Assembly: GCA_027579435.1 (NCBI GenBank)
Contig: JANBPK010000772.1
Span: 124,001 to 188,000, forward strand
Direction of reading: 5' to 3'
Length of the DNA: 64,000 bases
Source of the DNA: Candolleomyces eurysporus
Lineage: Eukaryota > Basidiomycota > Agaricomycetes > Agaricales > Psathyrellaceae
Below are positions 45,380-57,306 of the stretch, one piece after another. Every line of letters begins with the position of its first letter. Positions within the stretch are counted from its first letter, which is position 1. The notes under the pieces are model-generated. The model was not told where the DNA came from, ran no database searches, and saw only the letters and a list, made by a program, of their open reading frames with translations. The translations under genes and the position numbers were made by a program.

Positions 45380-46176
45380 GTACGAAAAGATTGAGGACGG
45401 CTTTGTATAACGAATACTTTAGAGGTAGAACGACGTATGTATGGTCTGGAAGAAGTCGTCTGTAATAAGAAGTTCCATATTTATGCAATGCTTCGCGAAT
45501 TGTTTTCGAGCGACGCGCGGAAGGAGGCGCACGGACCGCGAATGGAGGCGTGACTTGTGCGTGACAACATCGCGTGACCTGATTAGACTGCGACGCGCCC
45601 TCGTATTCAACGTGTCGCGTCGATAGAGATTTCCCCCCATCCTTCTTTTTCCATCGATACTCTTACTCCTTTGCTATCCATTCCCGGTACAGACGGTCCG
45701 GGTCTAGCAGCTGTGAGCCTCCAATAGGAATCCCATCTCCAGCATGGTACTGACAGCGGCTCGTAGATCTCGCCCTGAGCTCTCCCTGCGATACATTTTG
45801 ACAGTTGTTACAAGAGTTTGTCAGTATCTATTCTATTGATTCTCTCCTTCGAGTACAATTCATTGCTTTGGCCTCACCTCCTCACCCGGAGAACACGGGA
45901 CCGCCTAATCTGGAGAGGTGAGTACCCCAGGATAGAAATATATGTTTCGAACTCGTATTGAATGTCATATCGCAGATCTAGAACAACTCTGTATCCAATC
46001 TGTACCGATAACGACTCCCCGTCCTGCTCGATTGGGCCTTCAGGGGCTCAGCAACCCAACTTTGGCAAGTGGTGCCCACGGCTTAACTGCAGGGTCCGCG
46101 CAATGATGGTCATTGTGGACCTCCACTTACCCTTTCGTCGCCAAATGTTTCCGCTACCCTAGCTTGCTATACCGAT
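45380..46176. other. Region between F-box gene and ATG13
   Basis: About 800 bases. A likely 5' leader intron of ATG13 lies at 45918-45974 (GTGAGT...GCAG, 57 bases). Upstream T-rich tracts could be promoter. No other gene recognised. Confidence 0.4.
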
Positions 46177-49009
46177 ATGTCCAATGACATTCAGAAAGCT
46201 GATCAGATAGCCTTCCACTTCTATACCAAACTCTTCTACGTCGTCAACCAGTCCAGGGCCACAGCAGAGCCACGGACACAGGGGAAGGTGGACAAATGGG
46301 TGAGTCAAGGAGCTGATAGTATCAGGGAAGCCTATCTAACTCAGTGCTGTAATATCCAGTTCAACTTGGAGACCCCAGACTCCGACCTCTTTACCAAGGA
46401 GGCGAAGGAGCCCTACAAGAACATCTCTCTCGCACTACCCTCCGGCGGACCACCACCATTAGAGATTCAAGTCGTGCTCTCCGTCCCGGAACTTGCAAAC
46501 AACCAAGTTCTCGTACACCCATCATCAACAACTCGCATTGAACCCACCCCAAGGTTCATTGTCCTCGAGAGCTTTGTGTTATCGTTTACTCCGCGCAGAG
46601 AGGATGAACACGAGTCGATCGACGTCGCACTGCCCACAATTTACAAGCACGGGATACCCCTTTTCCGCAGTCTCTACAGCTTGCTGGGAGTCTTGCCGAC
46701 GTGGAAGCTGTACAAACGCCTTAAAAGACGCATCGGTGGTGGCAATGGTCGCAATCTTGGGATTCAATTGCGTATTAACAACGGATCCGACCGTAGCGAC
46801 GTATTGGGGCTCGACGGACGTTTCGCAATCCAAACCTACTCCTTCTCATCGGTACCACACCCTTTGGGCTCGCTGAAGCTCTCATTGCGGTATCTATCGA
46901 CACCCGACTTTCAGTTGGAGGAGTTGGAGTCGGTGCTGTCCTCGCGGTTCATATCGCAGGACCTGGACGGAGGCGAGGGATTTGTGCCCACCCTTACGAA
47001 GAACCACCAGCGGGATTCGTCTATCAGCAGTATCACCCGGTCACCACCCAAGAACATAGCGAAAGCCGCCTCGTCTACCAGCGCGGACGTCGCCGAGCGG
47101 TTCATTCTCCCTGCCCGGACCGCTAGTACGGGTAACCCTGTCCAACCGCCCAGACAGCTGGCCACGGGGGACTTCATTGGCGCCCAGTCACCGTCCTCTG
47201 GTCTTTCCGGTCTTGCTGTCTCACGTTTGCGGAAAGAAAGCCTTGGGTCCAACCATTCACCCTCGTCGTCCATACGCGACCTGCCACCTTCCAACCCCTC
47301 CATTTCCTCCCTATCCTCATCACCCTCGTCAGGCCCAATGGCTATCCGAAGGCCGAGTATCAACCCAGTCCACCCATTCAAGAGCAACACGGTCCTGTCA
47401 TCCTCGACCGCCGGCTCATCCTCTTCACCCTCCCTCTCGATCCGGCAAGGCCCGCTCGCAGGGTCACCTCTGTCCACCGGTCTAGCAGGGAGCACACACT
47501 CTCGTTCGGGATCCGTCTCTTCCGCTACAGCTGCCACAGCTGCCAATACCACCACCACAGGACCTGCTCCTCCCCGTCACCCGCCCTCACCTATTGGTGT
47601 CGCATTCGGCAACCCCGCCCGACCTTCCTCACCCAAGCTGTTCGCACCGTCGAGTTTGAATGACCGTCAGCCGAATCGCCCTGGGACGAGCGGGAGCACG
47701 GGGAGCGGAGGGAGCGACCATAGAGATCGGAGAGTGAGCATGGGTGCAGTCGGTGGGGAGGTGGTGTCGTCATCCGAAGATAACAGGGCAGAGAGGGTGG
47801 CTATACCCACACGGAAGAGATACTCGAGCAGCTTTGGGCACAGGTACACAAGCAGCGTTGGGAGTGCGAGTGGGGTTGGTGTGGCGAGTACAGAGGGTGC
47901 GGGAGGCGGGAGCAGTGGGGGTGGTACACCCGCGAATCCAGCGAGCAGTAGTGGCGGTGGGGGTGGAGGAAGTACAACTGGTCAGGGCGCTGCAGGCTTG
48001 GGTCTGGGGATTGAGAATATGCGTATTGCGGGGANGAGGAGGGAGGCTCTCTTCTTCGTTCCTGAGCACGGCTACGGACGACGACGATATATCGATTTTC
48101 GTGCAGGATATTGATGCGAGGAAACCATTGAGTGGGCGGTGGAAGGAGAGAGAGGATAAGGAGAGGAAGTCATCGTTGGGACCAGGACCAGCTGGCCGAA
48201 TGCCCTTGCCACGAGAAGACCCTATCGAACCCAGGCACGCACTTTCACTCATACGGGGCCAGGCGCACGACCGGGAGACGTCTGACACAACCATCAGAGC
48301 GCGGCAGCCACTGGGCCGTGAATCAACATCATCAACAATCTCGTCTGCCCCGTCTTCGAGATTCTCCATCGCGACTGGATCGTCTGGAGGATCGACTGCA
48401 ACTGTTATGCCTTCAAGTGGCACCATCACTGCAGGCTCTTCAGCATCAGCTGCTGCTGGTCTGTCGTTGTCGCCGTCCAAAGGTCCCATGCTTACGGATC
48501 AAGGAGAGGTGGAGGAGCGGCTCCGGAAGATGAAAGAGAATTTCCTCAAGTCACTCGAAGGCATTGGGACGAACGAGGCGAAGAGAAAGGAGCGCGAACG
48601 CAAACGAGAGCGGGAGCGGGAGAGGGAGAGGGAGAAGGAGAGAGAACGTCAGAGGGATCGAGTCTCGAGGCAGGACAGCGATGAAGGCAATCCACCCTCC
48701 TCTCCTTCCGTGGCCCGGGAAGGTGATTCGAATGCAGGCCCCAGTCGCGGATTGCCCATTCGCCCTGTGCCTCTTGCCGCCCACACTGGCGAGCGGAGCG
48801 CGCCGACGCCTACCACCCCGGAAGGGTACAACCAGAATGGGAGATGGAGCCCGTATTCACTTGGGATGGGTTTGAGGAGGAGTGAGAATAGTGCGTCGTC
48901 GAGTACTATGCTGGACCAGAGTGAGGCGGCCGCCAGTCAAGGGTCGCAAGAGGTGATTGGCAGGATGGACTTGTTCGAAGGGCCGAGGAGTAGAGCGTAC
49001 CAATCTTGA
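46177..49009 (+). CDS. ATG13: Autophagy-related protein 13
   Basis: Regulatory subunit of the Atg1 kinase complex that starts autophagosome formation. Exon 1 is 46177-46299; a 60-base intron (46300-46359) joins '...GKVDKW' to 'FNLETPDSDLF', a hallmark of the Atg13 HORMA domain. HORMA landmarks: 'DQIAFHFYTKLFYVVNQSR', 'FIVLESFVLSFTPRR', 'GVLPTWKLYKRL', 'SFSSVPHPLGSLKLSLRYL', 'PDFQLEELESVLSSRF'. A long disordered Ser/Gly/Pro-rich tail follows, where Atg1, Atg17 and TORC1 contacts are expected. The frame breaks at the N at 48035 and continues in the next frame ('DDDDISIFVQDIDARKPL'). The total is about 920 residues, within the range for basidiomycete Atg13. An Arg-Glu-rich stretch (about 48590-48660) may form a charged helix. 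The frame break is most likely a sequencing artefact. Confidence 0.93.
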
Positions 49010-49971
49010 TGGGTTGATACGAATGGATGCCTCCCTCTCGTTCCAAGGATCTTGCTCGAACTCCTCTTTCCCGAGTTCCAACCTCCCATCCTGTTCGTTT
49101 TGAGGCCTCCGTCCGTCTGTCTTGACCCATTGCTGTGTGTCAGTGGTGCGTTGGGGGTGGCTGTGGGCCGCTCAGAATGCTGTATACCTTGGACTTTCTC
49201 TCTTCTTACACGCACTGGTAATTGGTGTTACCACTCATGCTTACCGTTTACCTTCTTCCCTGTTTCTGTTTCTGTTGATTTTCTTTTTCCTTTTAGGATT
49301 CCTAGTTCCGACCGCACAATACCAATCCTCACGCTCACTGTATTTGCTAGCTCTTTCATAGGTTTTCCCGGCTCTTCCTTCTCTTCTCATAATATCCTCT
49401 TCCTCCTCGTCTTCCTCCCTCATGCAATTTGTACACTACTCTCCAACAACGGTCCCCTCATCTCATCTTCCTTTTTCTTCATGCTCCACGCCCATTGTCA
49501 TGATCAATCATCCTTACGTGTACAATCGCACCTTTCAAGTTTACTTACATATATATGTTGTGCTTTTTTAAGTACCAAGTACCTTCTATCCCCTACCTTT
49601 GAATCCCTGCTTGTGGGACCGGCACGACCAGGTCGATCGACAAGACGACTTGGAGCACCCGTAGAGTCGAAGTTCGTCCCCGATGGCAGAGGTGACTCGG
49701 AATGAATGTTAGACTGTCTAACAGAACAGGACTCTTTACTAGTAATTTGGTGTATGTAGAACTCGAGTAGTATTTTATACATACGGACGCTATTTACTGT
49801 GTGTGTGGAGATCGCTGAGGACAGAATGGGGCCTGTGGATGCGGAGCGGATAAGATCCTTCGACGTATGGAGAACAGAACGTGACGGTCCATATATAGCT
49901 TCGGAACTGACTGCCACTTCATGTCTGGAAGGAACTAGAGCTACCCGACCCTTCCCGCGACGAGTACAACA
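49010..49971. other. Intergenic region between convergent genes
   Basis: About 960 bases. Strongly T/C-rich (49200-49520), likely the ATG13 3' region. No gene recognised. Confidence 0.45.
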
Positions 49972-51169
49972 TCATCTCAGCTGTGCGAGACCCCCAGCTA
50001 CAAACTTTACACAAGAGTCGTCGACCTGAATACCGAAAATCTCTCTCAGCGCCTTCACTCTGTCCAGTTCCGTTTTCAGCGTAGCCAGGACCTGCGTCTC
50101 CCCATTCCGTCGAGCCTTGACCTCATTCCCGTGCATTATCACGCGGTACAGGTCGCTGTCGAGACTTTGGTTGTCAAGGACATACCTAATGCAGAGCACG
50201 TTCTGCGTGAAAAGTGGGTGGCTCCGGGTCACGGTGGCGGAGGCGGCGACGCAGTCTTCGTAGAAGAACTCCTGCTCGCAAAAGGAGAACATCCTTTTCC
50301 AAGCAGAATTTGTGGCTGAAGCGTCGGTCTCGCTCTCGGAAACGTGCCGCACTTCGAGGTGCCAAACGCCTTGGGCTACCAAAGAAAATTCGTTCGTCAG
50401 AAGAGTGGCTCGTGAGACGTAGGTGGAACTTACCAAGAGACGACTGAGGGAAGGGTTCCTTGACCAACCGGTGGAATTCAGCGGGCCCGACACCCACCAC
50501 CTCCGAGCTGTCCCCGCTGACCAAGGGAATAGGCCGAACCAATCCGCTCCCTCCAAACCCGACATCAACAACGTAGGTCTCGCTGCTGTCCTCAAACGGC
50601 TGCACAAAAACCACCATGTGCAGCTGTGCGCCGTAGGAATGTTCTTGGGAGGGGTCCTGCCAATTTGAGTTGACTCGCGCTGCTCCAGCGTAGGATCTAG
50701 ACACCGGCAGTCCACAAGAATGAGTCGATAAATCAGAGGAAAACGTTGGACGGGGCGAGCTGACCTGTACCCCAGCCCACGAAGCATCTCGAGCAGCACA
50801 GTGTTCTGTCCAAAGCAGAACGACCCTTTCCGCTCGACGATAAACCTCTTGAACAACGTCTGAGGATCAATATCGATATCATGCGAGGCCGTGCTGCGGA
50901 GACAAAGAGCGTTAGAGTAGAAGGTGGCGATATCGGTCCAGTACGCACTAATGCATATCCGTGTTCTCGAAAGGAAATGCTAATAGGTGGTGCTTCACCA
51001 CCATCTCTAGCGTTTCGAGTCGGCGAGATCCATTCGTCGAGTCGAGTGGCTGCTCGCGGGTACTGGGCGGGGAAACACCGATAGCGGCGAGATACTGGGC
51101 GACCTGGATTGGAGTATACTTTGACTGGACTCTCTTGATCCAGAGCTCGTCTTGCAAGAAACCCGCCAT
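49972..51169 (-). CDS. Arylamine N-acetyltransferase, copy 1
   Basis: Four exons: 51169-50949, 50893-50765, 50696-50434, 50375-49972 (1017 bases, 338 residues). NAT enzymes move acetyl (or malonyl) groups from CoA to arylamines through a Cys-His-Asp triad. The Cys is in 'RKGSFCFGQNTVLLEMLRGL', the His in 'QLHMVVFVQPF', the Asp in 'TYVVDVGFGGSGLVRPIPL'. The N-terminus ('LQDELWIKRVQSKYTPIQV') and 'HHLLAFPFENTDMH' match NAT domain I. The C-terminal part ('MFSFCEQEFFYEDCVAAS', 'NVLCIRYVLDNQS') is the domain III region. Neighbour 51560-52770 is its tandem copy. Fungal NATs detoxify aromatic amines; this substrate is not known. Confidence 0.92.
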
Positions 51170-51559
51170 TTGCTACTGGAATTGGAATACGTCGACGTCG
51201 TAAGAGGGCTCAGGAGGGATAGTCAGATGGTGGACAACGGTCGACTTGCATCTATATTGCGAGAGTTCACGATCACTTCGGCCCCTCGGCCCACCTTACG
51301 AGTCGATCGGCTAGTTGTACAGTCGACAACGCACGTACGGTCCAAAATAGGCACTTCTGTGCCCATTCCTGTTGACGGAGCAGATGGGAAGAAGGCTATC
51401 CACCCCAACCGTATCACCCTACCAAGGGGGGGACTTACCGCCACATGCTAGCCAAAAGTGAATGATGAGCACGGAACTTTCGAAGTATTATTGACCGACA
51501 ACTGACTGTTACGTTGGAGTCGACAAGAGGTTAGGCCAAAGACTAAGTTCGTCAAACTA
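51170..51559. other. Spacer between the NAT genes
   Basis: 390 bases holding the promoter of copy 1 and the 3' end of copy 2. No coding sequence recognised. Confidence 0.45.
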
Positions 51560-52770
51560 TCAAGCAAGAGCTGGAGGCCTCCCCTTTATATTCTCGATTG
51601 CACCCTCCTCAAGCGTGATCCCAAATATCTCCTTCAACGCATCAACCCTATCCTGCTCGGAAGCAAACGTCCTCAGAATCTCCGTTTCCTTACCCGACAC
51701 CTGCTTCGTAACACGATTCCCCGCAACCACGATTCTGTACAGGTATTCTGGATTTTGCTCATCAACGAAGTGCTTGACGCAAAGCACTTGTTCAGCAAAG
51801 ATTCCTTTTTGGCTTTGAGCCACGACGAACGATCCGTCTGCGTAATCGGTCGGGAAGTACTCGAGCTCCGAGAACCTGTACACCCGCATCCATGGTCCGT
51901 AAGCACCATCGGGCGTCTTTTTGTCCCTGACTTGCATAAACCAGAGATCTTGACCCTTGGGAACATCCGATGAGAGGGAGGTACCTGTTGCTTGCGAATC
52001 AGCCTCTCGAAATGAGACGTTGTGACATGAAGGAGCCAGACGTACTCAGAGACGACTGGGGGAGGGGTGCCCTGATCAAACGATGTTCTTCGGATGGCCC
52101 AACGCCCATGACGATCGACTCATCTCCGGCCACAAGCGGTATAGGCCTTGCGAGCCCGCCACCACCAAACCCAACATCCACTACGTAGGTCAGATTGCTA
52201 TCATCGAGCGGCTGGACGAAGATGACCATATGGGTCTGAGATGTATGGATTTCCTCGTCTTCTGGTTTTCGCCAATTGATATTAACGCGTCCTGCGCCCG
52301 AGTATGCTCTGATACTTGAATCAGGAAATCGCAAATTTGATTGAGAAGAGTGAAACACACCTGAATCCTAGACCACGCAGGATTCCAAGAAGGACGGTGT
52401 TCTGGCCAAAACAATAGGAGCCGTTACCATCCTTGACGAGCCGCTCAAAAGCACCTTGTGGGCTAACGTCCATCGTATGGCTTGCAGAGCTATACCGCGC
52501 TTTCCATCAGTTCGTGTACAATCAATGGTCATACACTGAGAGAACGTACTAGTGCATCGCCGTATTCTCCCAAGGAAAGGTCGTCAAATGCGCCCTCACA
52601 ATCTTCTCTAGGCTTTCCAACGATCGCACGAACTTCTTCTCCTCAATCTCATTCTCCTCGGGCAGCGGATCAAAACGAGCAGCCGAAAGGTACTCCCGAA
52701 CCTGCGCAGGAGAGTAGAACGAGGGGACCTGTCTGATCCACAATTGGTCTTGCAAATGACCGCCGGACAT
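51560..52770 (-). CDS. Arylamine N-acetyltransferase, copy 2
   Basis: Four exons: 52770-52550, 52489-52361, 52308-52046, 51984-51560 (1038 bases, 345 residues). The first three exons have exactly the lengths of those in copy 1 (221, 129, 263 bases). Catalytic residues are present: Cys in 'GNGSYCFGQNTVLLGILRGL', His in 'TSQTHMVIFVQPL', Asp in 'TYVVDVGFGGGGLARPIPL'. The N-terminus reads 'LQDQLWIRQVPSFYSPAQV'. The C-terminal part ('WFMQVRDKKTPDGAYGPW', 'FPTDYADGSFVVAQSQKG') is better conserved with typical NATs than in copy 1, with the familiar 'F...E..P.DY' pattern. The paralogs have clearly diverged in sequence, so the duplication is not recent, or selection has differed. Confidence 0.92.
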
Positions 52771-52966
52771 CTCGATGGGGGGAGGAGATAGATAGTATTG
52801 ATCGGTACTGGACGTACAACTTCTTTTTATTCCGGAGGGGTACTATGAGTCAGCTCAAGTCAGTGATGGGCTAGTGGCGCGACAATCCATCCATATCGGT
52901 GTCTTATGCGCGAGGATGACCACGAATGGGCTTGGCAGGCATGCGCAGCGAGAGACACGCTATAGA

Positions 52967-54205
52967 CTACCCCTTGTTCCCTTTCTTCTTTTTCTTTTTC
53001 GACCGCTCTGCCCCGTCTCCCAATGGTGTAGATTCCTTCGTTCCTTCGTGAGAGCGTTTCAGCGGTACTGAAGTCGGTGGATCGACCTCCATAGATGAGG
53101 CCTCTAGTTGAGCAAGCACGTTCGGTGGTAGGACTAGCTCAGGCTCCGATAGAACCGCGCGATATGTCTTGCGAGTCTCTATAACCACCAAAAATATGAG
53201 CGGACAATAATTAGATTACTATCGCTGACACACCCACCTGCGCGAATGACCAATGACTTTGGAATCCTTGTTGAAGCGTCATGTGCTGCATCTTGGGGTA
53301 ATCCCAGTATCGTTAACCTATAACAAGTCTGTCAGAACCTGGAGGGCACCACAAAGCGAAAGTCGACTCACAGATTGCCAATGTCTCGGGGCGCCCTGAA
53401 ATCCGCCTCCGATACCACCCCACCACTCACGATGACCCCTTTGCCCTTTGTCACCCTCACAACCTCCCTAGCACTCGCCCACCAGTTTCGTTTGGCACTA
53501 GGACCATTCTCTGCAGCATTTGCATCGACGAGGAGAGGGTCGTTCTCCCCTCCCAAGGCACCGACGTAATTGATCTCGAACACCGCGCCGTTTTTCAGTG
53601 CGGTTCGTATGAGGGTGTGCTTGAGGTGATAAGGGAGCCTCGGGAGCGTCAATGGGAGCGAAATGATGTGAGCTGTGAGAGGCGATGGTAATGTGTGGGT
53701 CAGGCACGCTAGGGAGAGCGTTGCGTGCGTTGTCGGAACCAAGGATATCAGGTCGTAGCCATTGCACAACGGGATATTCGCGTTGATCTGTAGGGGTTCG
53801 TTTAGCACTTTACGACTTTGAGCAAGGATGGGGAATGCCTACCAAACCGAATCCTTTCTCGCTATCTTCATCCAGGATGATGTTCAACCGCTTCAAATAC
53901 ACTATGCCCTGCCGTGACTTCAGCTGGCCAAGCGCAGCGTCCAGGACGTTGACATGGGTCTTCGAATCGACNTTTTTTATGAACTGTTTGCGTGAAAGCG
54001 ATAACAGTATATCCTACTTCATGAATTCCGTCAGTACAATTTCCCGGAATAGAACAGAGGACGCACAATGAATCAGCAAGTCGATTTTCGTCTCCAGCGC
54101 GTCGATTTCTGCGGGTGTAAAGGCAGGAGCCGTCTGCTTTTCTTTTCCTTTCTTTGATACAGGCCCTAGTTTCGACGGTATTGGCACATTGAGGTCGAAG
54201 AACAT
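52967..54205 (-). CDS. RPP1: RNase P/MRP subunit p30 (RPP1)
   Basis: Protein subunit of nuclear RNase P and RNase MRP, needed for tRNA 5' processing and rRNA maturation. Five exons: 54205-54067, 54016-53843, 53787-53372, 53317-53238, 53178-52967. The total is 1021 bases including the N at 53972, which appears to be one surplus base; without it 1020 bases, 339 residues. Landmarks: 'MFFDLNVPIP' start, 'LGYTVIAFTQTVHKK', 'LKRLNIILDEDSEKGFGL', 'GYDLISLVPTTHATLSLA', 'GAVFEINYVGALGG', 'VIVSGGVVSEADFRAPRDI', 'TILGLPQDAA'. The tail is Lys-rich ('SKKKKKKGNKG'). The PHP/TIM-barrel fold of p30 fits this length (usual 260-340). Sits between the NAT pair and the MFS gene. Confidence 0.93.
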
Positions 54206-54459
54206 GGTGATGGTGGTAGAGGAAAAGGGCAGGCGCGACCGCATCAGGCGGCCGAACATGATCAGAATCGAATCCGCGAGAGTGTAAAAGTTTTTCCATT
54301 CTTTATGCATTTAAAGTTATCTACGATGCGAATGGTACAGTGCGAGATGTTCAATAATTGTGTCAGTTCTATGTGAGTCTATATCAGGTATAATGTCTAT
54401 GAGTAAATTTACGATATGATATATGAGTTGTCCATGAGGAAACCATGAGTCCGGGTCCT

Positions 54460-56639
54460 TTACACCATGAGTTGCGATCCCGTTTCCTGCTTCTCCTTCT
54501 GTTGCTTTTCCTGCGCGGCGAGTTCCTTCGCTATAAATAAATCCTGAAATGAAAGTCAGCCAGCTGCCCTTCTCAAAGAAACTTACAATAGTTACTCACA
54601 ATGCATGGAGCGAACTTGCTCTTCTCCCGAATTTTGGGACCGAAACGGTAGAACAGGAATGGGGCGGGAACGAACACCAGCATAATTAAACCAATCAAGG
54701 TGCAAGCCCAGTTGATTCCCAACTGCAAGCGATCATCATATTAGCATCGATAGCGGCTCAAGAAGCGAAGAAAAACAGAGACTTACGTTGGTGAACATTT
54801 GAACGGTGAACAAGGGGAACGCAGCGGCGACGCCAGACCGCACAATCGTGTTGGCAGCCAGAGCGGACGCACTGTACATAAGGTAGGTGTCGACGAGATA
54901 CGACTGCAGAAGCGTAAGCAATGGTTAACATGGAGCCAAAGAAGGAATACGTACCAAGAACGACATGAAAATCGAGCTGATCCCCACCCCAATAAAGATG
55001 GTACTTATCGCCGGGACATACCATGACACACTAGCGTACTGCCCCGTCCATCCCAACCAGAAGCAGCCAATGACGAGGATAGGGCTCCCAATCATCGCGC
55101 TGATGAGCCTGTTCTCGGGCGGTGGGAAGCCCTTCCATTTCTTGATCAACGCAGGATATCTTCTTGACGTCCAAATGTTGATCGCAGATCCAACGGTGGT
55201 GCCGATCCCAACACCGATGAAGATAAGTCCGGTTTGTGAGATCGTGAAACCTTTAACCTTGATGAAGATGACCGGAATAGCCTGGAAGACTATAGGAGGC
55301 ATAGACTAAGACGAAGCTCGAGGAAAATATGTGAAAAGGGAGAACGTACGTGCATAAAGGAGACCGTAGACCAAGGACAGGTAGACGGTTACCAGCACCA
55401 AGATAGGCTCCATGAACAACATATGGAACGGCCGGAGGATCGTCCGCTTCATGATACCTCCAAACGACCAATCCTGTCTTTCGTGTTCAGCGTAGATGTG
55501 CTCGTACTTGTGAGGGTCTTGCTTTCGTAGACGTTCGGCCTTGCGCGCTAGGAGGACTGGGGCGTAGGTTTCGGGGAGGAAGAAGAGCGTGAGGGTACAA
55601 GCGCCAGCGAAAATCATCATAACCCAGAAGACCCATCTCCAGGTGGCCGAGCTTTCGGCGATGCTATACGAAAGGTGAGCCGAGGCTTCGAGAGAACACA
55701 AAACAAACGACGTACAATCCGGATACGATTGGCCCCAACACTGGCCCCATGAAAACACTCGCAGTGAACATGCTCACTGCAAGGCCTCTCCTCTCAGGAT
55801 CCCAAATATCCGCGATGACACCACCAGAGTTCGTCAAAGGGGCACATGCGAAGAAACCGGAGATGAATCGCGTTACAAGGAGAGTCTCGATATTCTTCGC
55901 CAGGGCTTGGCCGAGGTGGAAGATGGTGTACAGAATCATGGCAACGATAAAGATTTTCCTGCGACCGATAAGCTCACTTCCTGGGCCCCAGATTAACGGC
56001 TACGAAGATACTTGGTTAGACTTCCATATCGACGAGAGAGGAATAGTCTAACTCACCCCAAAGCAATACCCAATCAGAAAGACGGTCGTGATCAAGTCCG
56101 ACACTTCATTCGAAATATGGAACTGAGCCTGAATCCTCAGGGATACTGACGACGGTGCGGACGAGGCGAACGTGCTGTAAAACCGAGCGTCAGTGTCAAA
56201 GAATAAGGGGCCAAGCGATAATCACTCACACATTAAGGCAGAGCAACATACAAATCAAAGTCAAGAACCACTTGTACGGCGTTGACCAGTTCTGCGGGTT
56301 TTCTGGATCGTCAGGGCCGTCCCAATTCGCCATGTTGGGATCTTTCTCCGGCTTCGAGGGAATCTGGAGCGACTTCTGTCTCTCTGGAGGACTCCTGGGA
56401 GTCGGCTCTTCCACATAGTCACCGCCGTATCTTGAGAAAGCAGCTTCATCTTGGTTTAGAACCTCAGCCTCCATGGTAGGAGACAGGACAAGAGGCCTGG
56501 CAGGTGGTCGAGTAGGGTCATGGGTCTTGGAGTCCAATTCATATGTTGAGTCGTGGTTCGTGAAGGTGAAAGAAGACCGTGGCGTTGCCACTGCGCTCGT
56601 CGAAGGGGACGATACTGCAAAGGGTGGTGGATGAGACAT
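54460..56639 (-). CDS. MFS transporter (DHA1-type drug/polyamine exporter)
   Basis: Start 'MSHPPPFAVSSPSTSAV' at 56639. A cytosolic N-terminus of about 115 residues ends in 'ANWDGPDDPENPQNW', followed by the first helix ('WFLTLICMLLCLNV'). Motifs: 'GPGSELIGRRKIFIVAMIL' (motif A region), 'TNSGGVIADIWDPERRGLAV' and 'SVFMGPVLGPIVSG' (motif C), 'LFFLPETYAPVLLARKAERL' (central loop start), 'RLISAMIGSPILVIGCFWLG', 'SYLVDTYLMYSASALAAN', and tail 'GSQLMV' ending in stop at 54460-54462. Many short introns. Substrate unknown; likely a plasma-membrane proton antiporter for drugs or metabolites. Same orientation as RPP1 and the NAT pair to its left and the AKR and FAD genes to its right. Confidence 0.92.
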
Positions 56640-57306
56640 AACGTGGTATTCCTGGGCGAACCAAGGGGATTGCGAACGTGGTGCCTCGCAAACTCTTTAT
56701 ATCGAGCATGATTCGGGCAGATGTAAAGGACAATGACCAATGCGTTCGCTTCAGAGTTCGGAAAGAAGGAGGGATATCCGATGAATTTTGCTGATTCATG
56801 CACGCTGGATTTATCCTCCAAACGTGGTGTATCGATCGAGGCCGTTGACAAGCCGTTAGATAAAGAATTTAAGCAGCGGAAACAAGAGGAAACCATCTGA
56901 CATCACCGAGGGTAGCCGGTTATAGGCTGACCGGGTGACCGAACTTTCCACGTGGCTCTGCCAAATAGGGCCAAAGGGTCCGTATCCTCGCGGTCGGTGT
57001 GCAAATCAGGATTATCCTACTTTGCAAGCACAGTTGCAAAGAAAGTATTAGCACTATAAATAGAGGACTGTGCCGGCTACCACCAAGGATAATTCACCAC
57101 CAAGCCGTATTTATGTTGTTGCCGAGCCAACGCTGGAATGGTCTATACTATGACGTCACTCGACTCATCTATCAGCCGTGAACTCAAATTGCAGGTTCCT
57201 CTTCAAAGCAAAGCAAATCGAAAATCCCTTTGACAGAACTTGAAGGTACAGGACCTATTGAATAACAGTATTGGTACAGCTGAGGGCCACCAGCCACCCT
57301 TTATCT
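56640..57306. other. Intergenic region
   Basis: About 670 bases holding the MFS promoter (right of its start) and the AKR 3' end. No gene recognised. Confidence 0.45.

Noticed and set aside
46911..47558. 215-codon minus-strand frame inside ATG13
   Set aside because: Antisense to the low-complexity Ser/Pro-rich tail of ATG13; composition mirrors that tail.
47770..48489. 239-codon minus-strand frame over the ATG13 tail
   Set aside because: Also antisense to ATG13 across the frame break at the N; no domain.
49972..50856. One continuous 294-residue protein across the NAT introns
   Set aside because: The frame runs through three introns by chance; NAT motifs in the middle are in another frame, so the spliced model is preferred.
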